Assembly (NCBI GenBank): GCA_023437365.1
Contig: JAEZGK010000075.1
Coordinates: forward strand, 47,390 to 111,389
Source: Bacillota bacterium
GTDB lineage: Bacteria; Bacillota; Clostridia; Lachnospirales; Lachnospiraceae
Length of the DNA: 64,000 bases
Direction: 5' to 3'
The notes beneath the pieces are model-generated. The model saw only the letters and a list, made by a program, of their open reading frames with translations. It ran no database searches and was not told the DNA's origin. The position numbers and the translations under genes are program-made. This document shows positions 18,214-26,744 of the stretch, piece after piece. Each line of letters opens with the position of its first letter. Position 1 is the first letter of the stretch.

Positions 18214-19243
18214 GCAGATTAAGAAGGAGCTAATGGAGTATGACGGGAGACCGATCAAAATCATGGAGGTATGCGGAACCCATACAGCCAGCATCTTTAA
18301 GTCCGGCATCCGAAGCCTTTTATCACCTAAGCTTGAGCTGATCTCCGGTCCCGGCTGTCCGGTTTGTGTGACAGCACCGGCATATATCGATAAATTGATC
18401 GAATTATCTTTGAAGGAAAAGCATTGTGTTCTAACCTTCGGAGATATGATGAAGGTGAAGGGAACCGGTATGTCACTGACTGAGGCGAAAGCCCAGGGAG
18501 GCAAGGTACAGATTATGTATTCTCCGTTGGGAGCGATTAAGCTTGCCAAAGAAGAACCTGAGACCCAGTTCATCTTTGCCGCGGTCGGCTTTGAGACCAC
18601 GACCCCTATCTACGGTCTGATCATGGAGGAACTGATAAAAGAGGATATAAATAATATGAAGCTTTTGACCTCTATCAAGACAATCCTGCCTGCACTCACT
18701 TTTATCTGTGAAACTGAGCAGGAAATTGATGCTTTTCTGTGTCCCGGGCATGTCAGCGTTATTACCGGCAGTCGGATCTATACGGAATTGGCCAGCAAAT
18801 ACGAAAAGCCCTTTGTAATCGCAGGATTCGAAGGAGAGCACATATTAGGGGCAGTTTACGAGATTGTCCGTCAGATCAAGCATCAGATAGCAGAGGTAAA
18901 GAATCTCTATCCCAGTGTTGTGACAGAGGAAGGCAACAGGAGTGCAAGGGAGCTGATCGGGAAATATTTCGAAGCAGAGGATGAGGAATGGCGCGAGATT
19001 GGCAGTATTCCTTTGTCCGGACTCCATCTGAAGAAGGAGTATGAGGAATATGATGCCGGCAGCAGACTTGATCCTTCCATCGAGCAGCCAAACAGAGGGT
19101 GCAGATGCCAGGACGTTATCCTGGGAAGGATATATCCGGCAGACTGTCCGCTGTTCGAAAAGGTATGTACCCCAATGAATGCTGTCGGACCCTGTATGGT
19201 TTCCAGTGAGGGAGCCTGCGGTATCTGGTTTAAAAATAGATAA
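18200..19243 (+). CDS. hypD: Hydrogenase maturation scaffold HypD
   Basis: A 347-residue Fe-S protein on which Fe(CN)2CO is assembled. I chose ATG 18200 behind AGGGGAGGG; the in-frame TTG just before it is less likely. Motifs are EVCGTH (about residue 25), GPGCPVC (about 52), GFETTTP and the C-terminal NRGCRCQDV..CPLF..VCTP..GPCMVSSEGAC array that binds the [4Fe-4S] cluster. It is the electron donor and platform in cyanide ligand transfer from HypE. It overlaps hypC, matching the HypC-HypD complex known in the family. Confidence 0.96.
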   Translation: MRTLEQIKKELMEYDGRPIKIMEVCGTHTASIFKSGIRSLLSPKLELISGPGCPVCVTAPAYIDKLIELSLKEKHCVLTFGDMMKVKGTGMSLTEAKAQGGKVQIMYSPLGAIKLAKEEPETQFIFAAVGFETTTPIYGLIMEELIKEDINNMKLLTSIKTILPALTFICETEQEIDAFLCPGHVSVITGSRIYTELASKYEKPFVIAGFEGEHILGAVYEIVRQIKHQIAEVKNLYPSVVTEEGNRSARELIGKYFEAEDEEWREIGSIPLSGLHLKKEYEEYDAGSRLDPSIEQPNRGCRCQDVILGRIYPADCPLFEKVCTPMNAVGPCMVSSEGACGIWFKNR

Positions 19244-19267
19244 ATAACTGTTAAAGGACTGATTTTA

Positions 19268-20245
19268 ATGAAAATCAATATGGCTTACGGAAGCGGCGGT
19301 GTACAGACCGGCAGCTTAATCCAAGAAATCTTTTTGAAGCATTTTAATAATAGTATCCTAAACAGGCTGGAGGATTCGGCGGTAGTAAAGATGGGTGGTA
19401 AGCTTGCCTTTACGACGGATTCCTTTGTGGTCACTCCTTTATTTTTCCCGGGCGGAGATATCGGAAAGCTGGCAGTCTGCGGTACAGTGAATGACCTTAC
19501 CATGATGGGAGCAATTCCGAAATACCTGACTGCCGGATTTATTCTGGAGGAAGGTGCGGAGCTAGAGCTTGTGGAACAAATCGCAAGCTCCATGGCAAAA
19601 GCAGCGAAGGAAGCAAAGGTTAGGATTGTAGCCGGAGATACAAAGGTAATCGAAGGAAAGGGTGGTATTTATATCAATACCTCCGGAATCGGTGAAATTG
19701 CCATGAATGGTGTCAGCGTCTCGAATTGCAGACCGGGAGATGTCATCCTGCTGTCCGGTAACCTCGGAGAACATCATGCCGCCATCCTGTCCAAACGTAT
19801 GGGGATAGAGAACGAAATTCAAAGTGATTGTGCTCCTTTAACCGGAATATTGAAGAGCTTTCTGAAGGAGAGTATCAAGGTTCGTTTTATGAGAGATGTA
19901 ACCAGGGGTGGTCTGGCAACGATCTTAAATGAGATTACACAGAGTTCTTCCTGCGGAGTTGAGATAGAAGAGTCAAGTCTGCCAATCAGCACAGAAATTA
20001 AGGGCTTTTGTGATATTTTGGGTCTGGACCCGCTCTATATGGCAAATGAAGGCAAACTGATCGCTGTTGTACCTGAAAAGCAAGCAGAAAAAGCACTGGC
20101 AGCGATGCGTAGAACGAAGTATGGAAAGAATGCAGCAATGATCGGAAGAATTATGGATGGGAAAAGCGTAACCATGAGGACACCGCTGCAGGGAAGAAGA
20201 CGAATCGATGTCCTATACGGAGAGGGACTTCCAAGAATATGCTAA
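19268..20245 (+). CDS. hypE: Hydrogenase maturation dehydratase HypE
   Basis: A 325-residue AIR-synthase-like protein. It starts near YGSGG and contains EDSAVV, TTDSFVVTPLFFPGGDIG, GDTKVIE and RDVTRGGLATILNE, and ends exactly with PRIC. The C-terminal cysteine is carbamoylated by HypF and dehydrated with ATP to a thiocyanate that supplies the CN ligands. With HypA, B, C, D and F present in the same run, the whole Ni and CN maturation route is encoded here. The source of the CO ligand is not visible. Confidence 0.97.
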   Translation: MKINMAYGSGGVQTGSLIQEIFLKHFNNSILNRLEDSAVVKMGGKLAFTTDSFVVTPLFFPGGDIGKLAVCGTVNDLTMMGAIPKYLTAGFILEEGAELELVEQIASSMAKAAKEAKVRIVAGDTKVIEGKGGIYINTSGIGEIAMNGVSVSNCRPGDVILLSGNLGEHHAAILSKRMGIENEIQSDCAPLTGILKSFLKESIKVRFMRDVTRGGLATILNEITQSSSCGVEIEESSLPISTEIKGFCDILGLDPLYMANEGKLIAVVPEKQAEKALAAMRRTKYGKNAAMIGRIMDGKSVTMRTPLQGRRRIDVLYGEGLPRIC

Positions 20246-20262
20246 CCAAAGAGGAGAATACG

Positions 20263-21240
20263 ATGGAACTGATGATATCCGGCTATGGCAATCAGCCGAA
20301 GCCTACCATGTCTATGTACACGCTGACTGAGAAGGCTCAGCTCATAAGCGAATGGGAGACATCCATAGAAAATCCGAGCTATTTATGCAAAGGGGATGGG
20401 TATGTATTCACTGTTACGGAGGCAGACGAATATGCCTTTATATATTCCTATCAAAGGACAGACTCCGGTTACGAGCTTGTGGACAAGAGGAAGATCGAGG
20501 GCGGTGCCCTTTGTCACATCACTTATTCCGCTAAGAATAAGGCGCTGTTCGGTGCCTGTTATGGGACCGGGACCATCTTTGCACTGCGGGTCAAAGACGG
20601 GGAATTCAAAGAGCTGTTCCATCAGGAGATACAGGGTACACCTGTAACCAGAGCACATTGTGTGCTGCTGAATTCTGAGGAGGACCTGCTTTATACGGTA
20701 AATATCGCTCTGGACTGCATCTTCGTCTATCAAATTACGCAGAAAGAGCTGATTGTGGATCATGTGCTACAGACCCCCAAGGGCAGTGGACCAAGACATA
20801 TCGTATTATCTGAAACGGAAGAATTGCTATATGTCATTACAGAGTACTCGAATGAAATACTGCTCTATGAGAATGGTGGTGCATATAGACTGTTGCAGAA
20901 AATCTCCACCTTACCTCAGGGTTATACGGGGTTCAGTAATTGTTCCACCCTATGCTTCTCTAAAGGCGGAAGATTTTTATATGCAGCCAATCGGGGGGCG
21001 GATACTATAGCATTGTTCTCCGTGGCCGAGGATGGGCTGTTGGAACGAATTACGGAATATGACTGCGGTGGAAAGCATCCCAGACATATGCTGGTAACCG
21101 ATGACGGGAAGCATCTGATTATCTGCAACCAACACTCCAATCTTGTCTCTGCCTTAGCATTGAATACGGAAACGGGTGAAATCAGTGGTAAGGAAATAGA
21201 GATCTCATTTCCTGCTCCCAGTGGAATACTGGAGCTATAA
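20263..21240 (+). CDS. Lactonase-family beta-propeller (6-phosphogluconolactonase-like)
   Basis: A 325-residue protein of the YbhE/Pgl-type seven-bladed propeller family. I chose ATG 20263 behind AGAGGAG; the in-frame ATG 20239 overlaps hypE. Blade-like repeats and the family segments SGPRHIVLS, GFSNCST..GRFLYAANRGADTIALF and GGKHPRHMLVTDDGKHLIICNQ are present. Known members hydrolyse 6-phosphogluconolactone, but related proteins have other or unknown substrates. It is the last same-strand gene after hypE with a 17-base gap, so it is probably in the ech-hyp transcript. No hydrogenase role is known to me. Confidence 0.85.
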   Translation: MELMISGYGNQPKPTMSMYTLTEKAQLISEWETSIENPSYLCKGDGYVFTVTEADEYAFIYSYQRTDSGYELVDKRKIEGGALCHITYSAKNKALFGACYGTGTIFALRVKDGEFKELFHQEIQGTPVTRAHCVLLNSEEDLLYTVNIALDCIFVYQITQKELIVDHVLQTPKGSGPRHIVLSETEELLYVITEYSNEILLYENGGAYRLLQKISTLPQGYTGFSNCSTLCFSKGGRFLYAANRGADTIALFSVAEDGLLERITEYDCGGKHPRHMLVTDDGKHLIICNQHSNLVSALALNTETGEISGKEIEISFPAPSGILEL

Positions 21241-21341
21241 TCATATTCTAAGACTGGCGGAGACCAATGATTGGTTTTTATAGCATGATAATAAAGGCGT
21301 TCTTAAATGGTCCTGGGTCGGTTGCTATTGAAGCATATTAT

Positions 21342-22247
21342 CTAGGATTCTGTACTGTGGGTGCTTCTTTTTAACACTCCGATCATAAGGCTGATGATAG
21401 CAATAAATGCTAAGATTAATACGGTGATAATATATTCCATCAAATCAAAAGAGGTATAACCATTTTGATCAAACATACGATCTACCAGATTGTTGGTGAG
21501 TAAGTCCGCAGGGATACAGACCAGCGATAATATGGAGACCTTGAACCAGGCACTTATTCTGATCTTACGAATTAACAATACAACCAGCCAAAGGAAGAGA
21601 AGCCAGATCAGCGCGATAGGATATTCCATTTTCCAGAGCACATCGGAGGTAACCCTAGCCGGTGCTGTCAGGCGATATAGAATTCCCAGGAAGGGGAAGA
21701 TCAATACCGTCAGGAAACAGAGACTATACAGCAGACCACGCTTTTTATTCAGAAAGGGAGGAATAAAAAGACAGCCGCCAAAAACACAGCTTACGATGAC
21801 AATCCTTGACCAGGTAAATTGCTTCGTTACTGCTAAATCAACGATCATGCAGGTGAAGATGGCAAGAAAAAGCATCAGGCCAAGGCTGAAAGCAATTATG
21901 TTGCCGATCCGGTTTTCCTTCTGGCGGATCAGATGATCGGTATAGCTGAGCGCATTCAGCAGTGTTCTGCTATTACTGTCCTCTATATTTGCTTCCTTCG
22001 TCAACTGCTCCTGAATGATCTCGGGATCAGATCCCTTAGCGGCTTCTCCCTCCAACAGCTCATTCACCGTGACCCCAAGTACTTCTGCCAAAGGCTTTAA
22101 CGTACTGATATCAGGATAGCCTGCACCTCTTTCCCACTTCGAGATGGCTTTATCCGTAACACCGAGGATATCGGCCAGTTCCTTCTGTGTCATATTCTTC
22201 TGCTTCCTTGTAAGTGTGATAAATTCTCCTATCTTTCTATTATCCAT
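21342..22247 (-). CDS. XRE-family membrane-associated transcriptional regulator
   Basis: A 301-residue protein with an N-terminal Cro/C1 helix-turn-helix (about residues 6-65: MTQKELADILGVTDKAISKWERG). A linker and about six hydrophobic helices follow in the C-terminal half. The start follows GGGAGG on the minus strand. Such HTH-plus-membrane proteins occur widely in Firmicutes, and some respond to envelope or peptide stress, but the signal here is unknown. It stands alone between the ech-hyp operon end (convergent) and the divergent nucleotidase gene, whose promoter region it may control. Confidence 0.85.
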   Translation of the reverse strand: MDNRKIGEFITLTRKQKNMTQKELADILGVTDKAISKWERGAGYPDISTLKPLAEVLGVTVNELLEGEAAKGSDPEIIQEQLTKEANIEDSNSRTLLNALSYTDHLIRQKENRIGNIIAFSLGLMLFLAIFTCMIVDLAVTKQFTWSRIVIVSCVFGGCLFIPPFLNKKRGLLYSLCFLTVLIFPFLGILYRLTAPARVTSDVLWKMEYPIALIWLLFLWLVVLLIRKIRISAWFKVSILSLVCIPADLLTNNLVDRMFDQNGYTSFDLMEYIITVLILAFIAIISLMIGVLKRSTHSTES

Positions 22248-22457
22248 TGGTAACCTCCCACAATATGATATGTAATTTCATTGCTACATCATAGCTCCTG
22301 TGATGAATGACTGCAACCGACTTAACGTATAGAAGCAGGTAAACGATACGTAGAGTGTGCGTATTTATAACCATACTAGCATAGAAACAGAAAAAGTAAA
22401 GAATAAAATAAACGTGAAATGAACGATCAGAAGTAATACCGAAAGCTTTGTTTGCTA

Positions 22458-22486
22458 TTGCTAGAGAATCATTGGCATGATAAAAT
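22458..22486 (+). promoter_or_regulatory. Promoter of the 5'-nucleotidase gene
   Basis: TTGCTA (22458-22463) and TAAAAT (22481-22486) are 17 bases apart in the 359-base divergent gap. The remainder of the gap holds the short leader ORF listed next. Confidence 0.5.
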
Positions 22487-22526
22487 ATTGCAGTAACACT
22501 AAGATGGACATTCCATGGAGGAAAGT

Positions 22527-22583
22527 ATGGAGAAGCGAGTGGCGTTATTCCAAGACACCGGTTACGAGGACGTCTATAAATAA
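22527..22583 (+). CDS. Possible 18-codon leader peptide
   Basis: ATG 22527 has GGAGG 5 bases upstream and opens 18 codons (MEKRVALFQDTGYEDVYK) ending with TAA at 22581-22583, just before the nucleotidase ribosome binding site. The Shine-Dalgarno sequence is as strong as that of the real genes. It may be a translated leader or upstream ORF. It may equally be the remnant of a longer gene or chance. Confidence 0.3.
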   Translation: MEKRVALFQDTGYEDVYK

Positions 22584-22606
22584 GATACGGTGGGGAGGTT
22601 AAGAAA

Positions 22607-24631
22607 ATGAGGAAGGGTTTTAGACAACAGATCAGAAATATCATACTATTTATCATATTCATTCTGTTACCTGTGAATGCTATGACTATGCAGAACCACA
22701 TAGCCGGTGCACAGGAGCAGGAGAAGACACTGACGATTCTTTTTACCCACGATTTGCATGATAATCTCTTGCCGTTTCAGACGATAGAGAACGGCGAGGT
22801 CAAAAAACTAGGCGGATATGCGAGACTGGCCAGTGCAATCCGGGAGCAGAAGGAAAAGGATCCCGATGCATTGCTTGTGGATGGAGGGGATTTCTCCATG
22901 GGAACACCCTTTCAGACCATATTTGCCACTGATGCCCCGGAACTTCGAATGCTTGGTGCCTTAGGCTATGAGGTTACAACTTTGGGAAATCATGAATTCG
23001 ACTATCGTCCGGAAGGCTTATCCGGAAGTCTGAGAGCTGCAGTGGATAGTAAGGAGAAGCTTCCGGTTATCGTTTCCTCCAATATCCAGTTTCCGCTGGA
23101 TCAGGAGGGAAAGCTTTCTGCCCCCTTGTCTGAGTTAAAAAAAGCCATGGAAGACTATGGAGTCAGGGATTATATCGTGCTGGAGCACGGCGGGGTTAAA
23201 ATTGGTGTCTTTGGGGTGATGGGAGAAGAATCGGAATCTATGGCTCCGATGTCAGGGGCAACCTTTGACGATGAGATTGAACAGGCTAAAAGAGTGGTAA
23301 AGATATTAAAAGAGGAGAAGAAGGTAGATTTCATCCTTTGTCTGTCCCATTCCGGAACCCAGGATAGAGCTAAGGATTCTGAAGACGAGATCCTTGCCAG
23401 GAAGGTTCCTGAAATCAATATGATCGTCAGCGGTCATACTCACACGACCCTGACAGAACCGATTCTGGTGGGAAATACGATCATCGGATCTGTTGGCTGT
23501 TATGGGAAATATTTAGGCAGCGTCAGGCTGAAGGAGGGTGGCAGTGGAAGCTGGAGGTTGGAGGAGTATTCTCTGATTCCAATCGATGACAGCTTCAAAG
23601 AGGATAGTGAAATTAAGAATCTGATACAGAGCTTTAAGAATCTGGTCCAGAAGAAATACTTTGATAAATTTGGTCTGGAATACGATGAGAAGATAGCTTA
23701 TTCTGATTTTCGTTTTCAGACTCCCGATGAAATTGCAGAAATTCATGGGGAAGCAACGATCGGCAACCTGATCAGTGATGCATATATCTATGCAGTAAAG
23801 AAGGCTGAGGGAGATCACTATATTCCTATTGATGCGGCAGTCGTGCCAAACGGTACGATCAGGGATACGATATTTTCAGGGGAGGTTACTACAGCCAATG
23901 CCTTCAGCATCAGTTCTCTGGGAATCGGAAAAGACGGGATGCCCGGGTATCCGTTAATTTCTGTTTATTTGAGTGGTAAGGAGATGAAGACCCTATGCGA
24001 AGTAGATGCTTCCATTACTCCTTTAATGGATGAAGCCCAGCTTTATCTGTCAGGAATGAATTTTACCTTCAATCCGAAACGTCTGATCTTTAATAAGGTT
24101 ATAGACACGGAGCTTATAAAGGAGGACGGCTCGACAGAAGAGCTTGAGGATAATAAGCTGTATCGAATTGTATGCAACCTGTATTCTGCACAAATGCTTT
24201 CTATCGTAGGAGACAAATCCTTTGGGTTGATGTCAATTGTGCCTAAGGACAAGGACGGGAAGGTAATCACTGATTTTGAGGATTTTATTCTATATAATAA
24301 AGAGAACGGCGAGAACCTTGAACTAAAGGAATGGTATGCGGTAGTAGAATATCTACAATCCTTTGATCAGTCGGAGGGAGTATCAGTCATTCCGTCTGCA
24401 TATGAAAAAACGCAGGGCAGAAAGGTAATAAAGGAGGATAACTCGCTTACAGCAATTCTAGACAAGCCCAACAATATCGGTATAGCAGTCGATATTATTG
24501 CAGCAGTTTTGCTGACAATCCTTATTTTATGTATTCTCCGTATTACCAGCGGCAGGAAGCGCAGAAAATCAAGGAAAGGAAGAAAACCTAAAACTCATAA
24601 GTCAGGCAGAAAATCAAGTAAAAGGCATTAA
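22607..24631 (+). CDS. Membrane-anchored 5'-nucleotidase / UshA-like metallophosphoesterase
   Basis: A 674-residue exported enzyme. ATG 22607 follows GGGGAGG. A signal peptide (residues 1-36) precedes the calcineurin-like metal domain: THDLHDN, DGGDFSMG, GNHEFDYRPEG, CLSHSG and SGHTHTTL hold the two-metal ligands. The 5'-nucleotidase C-terminal domain (about residues 360-560) binds the nucleoside. Near residue 625 a transmembrane helix is followed by a tail extremely rich in Lys and Arg, so the enzyme is probably tethered to the outside of the membrane by its C-terminus. It would strip phosphate from extracellular nucleotides or related esters. The last codons lie in a 24-bp repeat. Confidence 0.9.
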   Translation: MRKGFRQQIRNIILFIIFILLPVNAMTMQNHIAGAQEQEKTLTILFTHDLHDNLLPFQTIENGEVKKLGGYARLASAIREQKEKDPDALLVDGGDFSMGTPFQTIFATDAPELRMLGALGYEVTTLGNHEFDYRPEGLSGSLRAAVDSKEKLPVIVSSNIQFPLDQEGKLSAPLSELKKAMEDYGVRDYIVLEHGGVKIGVFGVMGEESESMAPMSGATFDDEIEQAKRVVKILKEEKKVDFILCLSHSGTQDRAKDSEDEILARKVPEINMIVSGHTHTTLTEPILVGNTIIGSVGCYGKYLGSVRLKEGGSGSWRLEEYSLIPIDDSFKEDSEIKNLIQSFKNLVQKKYFDKFGLEYDEKIAYSDFRFQTPDEIAEIHGEATIGNLISDAYIYAVKKAEGDHYIPIDAAVVPNGTIRDTIFSGEVTTANAFSISSLGIGKDGMPGYPLISVYLSGKEMKTLCEVDASITPLMDEAQLYLSGMNFTFNPKRLIFNKVIDTELIKEDGSTEELEDNKLYRIVCNLYSAQMLSIVGDKSFGLMSIVPKDKDGKVITDFEDFILYNKENGENLELKEWYAVVEYLQSFDQSEGVSVIPSAYEKTQGRKVIKEDNSLTAILDKPNNIGIAVDIIAAVLLTILILCILRITSGRKRRKSRKGRKPKTHKSGRKSSKRH

Positions 24632-24694
24632 TTAATCAGTAAAATCAAGTAAAAGGTATTAATTATTCTGTCAAGTAAAAGGTATTAATTATTC
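24614..24694 (+). repeat. 24-bp repeat, three copies, at the nucleotidase 3' end
   Basis: Three copies of a 24-base unit (TCAAGTAAAAGGYATTAATT plus four bases) lie at 24614-24637, 24645-24668 and 24671-24694. The first encodes the last residues and stop codon of the nucleotidase. The other two are non-coding. Confidence 0.9.
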
Positions 24695-24722
24695 TTGACT
24701 TTAAGGATTAAAATAGTATAAT
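24695..24722 (+). promoter_or_regulatory. Promoter of the NADH oxidase gene
   Basis: TTGACT (24695-24700) and TATAAT (24717-24722) are separated by 16 bases. The promoter begins immediately after the third 24-bp repeat copy. Confidence 0.7.
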
Positions 24723-24776
24723 ATGTTTAAAAATAATAATGATTACTATTTAACCAGTAAATTGGAGGAATTATAT

Positions 24777-26144
24777 ATGAAGATTGTTGTAATCGGTTGC
24801 ACCCATGCGGGAACTACAGCGGTAAAAACTATTTTAAGGGAAAACCCCGATGCAGAGGTTACCGTATTTGAACGTAATGATAATATCTCATTCCTGTCCT
24901 GCGGAATTGCCTTATATGTTGGCGGAGTGGTAAAGGATGCTGCAGGATTATTCTACTCAAGCCCGGAAGAACTTCGTAGCATGGGTGCAGATATCAGAAT
25001 CAAACATAATGTAAAAAGCATAGATACAGAGGCAAAAAAGGTGGTTGCCGAGAATATGGCAACCGGTGAAGAAATCGTGGTTAGTTATGATAAGCTAGTG
25101 AATACCACAGGCTCATGGCCTATCATACCACCAATCCCCGGTATTGAAAGCAAGAATATACTGCTTTGTAAGAATTATTCGCAGGCAAATGAAATCATAG
25201 CGCGTTCGGAAGCAGCGAAGCGTGTCGTGATTGTAGGCGGTGGATATATCGGTATCGAGCTTGTAGAAGCCTTCCGTGAGTCAGGCAAAGAGGTTGCTTT
25301 GATTGATGGCTTGGACCGTATTCTCAATAAATATCTGGATAAGGAATTTACTGATATTCTGGAGGAGGATTTACGAAAGAGAGGAATTACCCTGGCACTT
25401 GATCAGGCGGTAACAAGATTTGAGGCAAATGCTGCCGGTGAGATAACGAAGGTCGTAACAGCCAAGGGGGAATTCCCGGCGGATATGGTCATTTTATGCG
25501 TTGGCTTCCGCCCGAATAATGAACTGCTTCAGGGCAAGGTTGATATGCTGCCTAATGGCGCAATCATCGTGGATGAATATATGAGATCCAGTAACCCGGA
25601 TATCTATGCTGCCGGTGACAGCTGCTCGGTATACTATAATCCGAACGGCGGACAGGCTTATATACCGCTGGCTACCAATGCTGTCAGGATGGGAATGCTA
25701 ATTGGAAGAAATATCAAAGAACCGAAGGTGAAGTATCGCGGAACACAGTCTACCTCAGGTCTTCACCTGTTTGGATATAATATCGGATCAACTGGTGTAA
25801 CCGCCACAAGCGCACCTCAATTCGGACTTACGGTACGCTCTGTAATACTGAAGGACTATTACCGTCCTGAGTTTATGCCGACGACGGAAGAGGTATTGAT
25901 GCAGCTGGTCTATGAGATTAGCTCCAACCGAATCGTCGGTGGCCAGGTTATGAGTAAGTATGATATCACACAATCCGCAAATACACTGTCTCTGGCAATT
26001 CAGAATAAAATGACGATTGAAGACCTTGCATATGTGGACTTCTTCTTTCAGCCACATTTTGACCGTCCCTGGAATTATTTAAATCTTCTTGCACAAGCAG
26101 CCCTCGAGCAGGAGAGTAAGCTGGAAGATAAAAATGCACAATAA
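24777..26144 (+). CDS. nox: NADH oxidase / CoA-disulfide reductase family flavoprotein
   Basis: A 455-residue FAD enzyme. I chose ATG 24777 behind TTGGAGG; the longer frame from 24723 runs back into the promoter. The N-terminal dinucleotide fold VIGCTHAGTTA is followed by FLSCG, placing a single redox cysteine at residue 42 as in water-forming NADH oxidases and NADH peroxidases. The NAD fold (VIVGGGYIGIELVEAF), the AGDSC FAD motif and the C-terminal dimer domain are complete. The likely reaction is four-electron reduction of O2 to water with NADH, an oxygen defence in an anaerobe. A CoA-disulfide reductase cannot be excluded. It overlaps the next small gene. Confidence 0.9.
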   Translation: MKIVVIGCTHAGTTAVKTILRENPDAEVTVFERNDNISFLSCGIALYVGGVVKDAAGLFYSSPEELRSMGADIRIKHNVKSIDTEAKKVVAENMATGEEIVVSYDKLVNTTGSWPIIPPIPGIESKNILLCKNYSQANEIIARSEAAKRVVIVGGGYIGIELVEAFRESGKEVALIDGLDRILNKYLDKEFTDILEEDLRKRGITLALDQAVTRFEANAAGEITKVVTAKGEFPADMVILCVGFRPNNELLQGKVDMLPNGAIIVDEYMRSSNPDIYAAGDSCSVYYNPNGGQAYIPLATNAVRMGMLIGRNIKEPKVKYRGTQSTSGLHLFGYNIGSTGVTATSAPQFGLTVRSVILKDYYRPEFMPTTEEVLMQLVYEISSNRIVGGQVMSKYDITQSANTLSLAIQNKMTIEDLAYVDFFFQPHFDRPWNYLNLLAQAALEQESKLEDKNAQ

Positions 26145-26409
26145 GGATAGTGAGAAGATGGAATGCAGGAAAGGCTGCGGTGCCTGTTGTATCGCACCGT
26201 CCATCTCGTCCGCCATACCGGGGATGCCGGAAGGAAAGCCTGCAGGAATACGCTGCATTCAGCTGACGGAGGATAATCTCTGTAAATTATTTGGAAGCAG
26301 TTTACGGCCAACCGTATGCGCCAGTCTTAAGCCTTCGCAGGAAATGTGCGGAGAGTGCGATGAAGAGGCATTCCGGTATCTTATACAATTAGAACAGGAA
26401 ACATCTTAA
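26134..26409 (+). CDS. YkgJ-family cysteine cluster protein
   Basis: A 91-residue protein of the UPF0153/YkgJ type. ATG 26134 follows GGAAG within the end of nox; a second in-frame ATG at 26158 is also possible. The core is CRKGCGACC near the N-terminus, then GIRCIQLTEDNLCKLFG, RPTVCASLKPS and MCGEC, giving at least eight cysteines likely to bind zinc or an Fe-S cluster. The biochemical role of the family is not well defined. The overlap with nox suggests co-expression. Confidence 0.85.
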   Translation: MHNKDSEKMECRKGCGACCIAPSISSAIPGMPEGKPAGIRCIQLTEDNLCKLFGSSLRPTVCASLKPSQEMCGECDEEAFRYLIQLEQETS

Positions 26410-26417
26410 CAGAACAA

Positions 26418-26447
26418 AAGGGGCGTGCCGTAGGAGGCACGCCCCTT
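26418..26447 (+). terminator. GC-rich terminator-like hairpin after the YkgJ gene
   Basis: A 12-bp perfect stem (26418-26429 with 26436-26447) has a 6-base loop. The T-run behind it is weak (TTCATGTTCTT), so it may be a terminator or a stability hairpin. Confidence 0.7.
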
Positions 26448-26598
26448 CATGTTCTTATGTCATGGCGAAAACAGTATATCGCAAAGCTTTATCTTTAAAG
26501 GTGTTGTAGTGGATGGTATTATCTTGCATACAATATAATGTTTGACGCTATGCGAGAGAAGAGGTAGAATATATGAAATTTACATATTTTATGGAAGA

Positions 26599-26700
26599 GT
26601 GAAGATAAAGCATCTTCACACTATGGAAGAACTGCGAATGCTCGCAACGTGAATTTATAATGTATAAATTCACACTTATGGTGCTCGTTTCTTGTTCTTC
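26599..26700 (+). repeat. Interspersed hairpin repeat, copy B
   Basis: A hairpin GTGAAGA..TCTTCAC (26599-26619), then GGAAGAACTGCGAATGCTCG, an extra 25-base hairpin (26649-26673) and GTGCTCGTTTCTTGTTCTTC follow the same order as the copy at 5878-5947. It fills the middle of the 335-base gap before the PhzF gene. Nothing else is recognisable in that gap. Confidence 0.55.
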
Positions 26701-26744
26701 ATTTTTCATCATTTACGTCTGATGCTAAAAAGAAGGGAGATAGT

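Noticed and set aside
22240..22701. Minus-strand frame of about 150 codons across the divergent intergenic region
   Set aside because: It runs through the promoter and signal-peptide region of the nucleotidase gene, lacks a ribosome binding site and has no recognisable motif.
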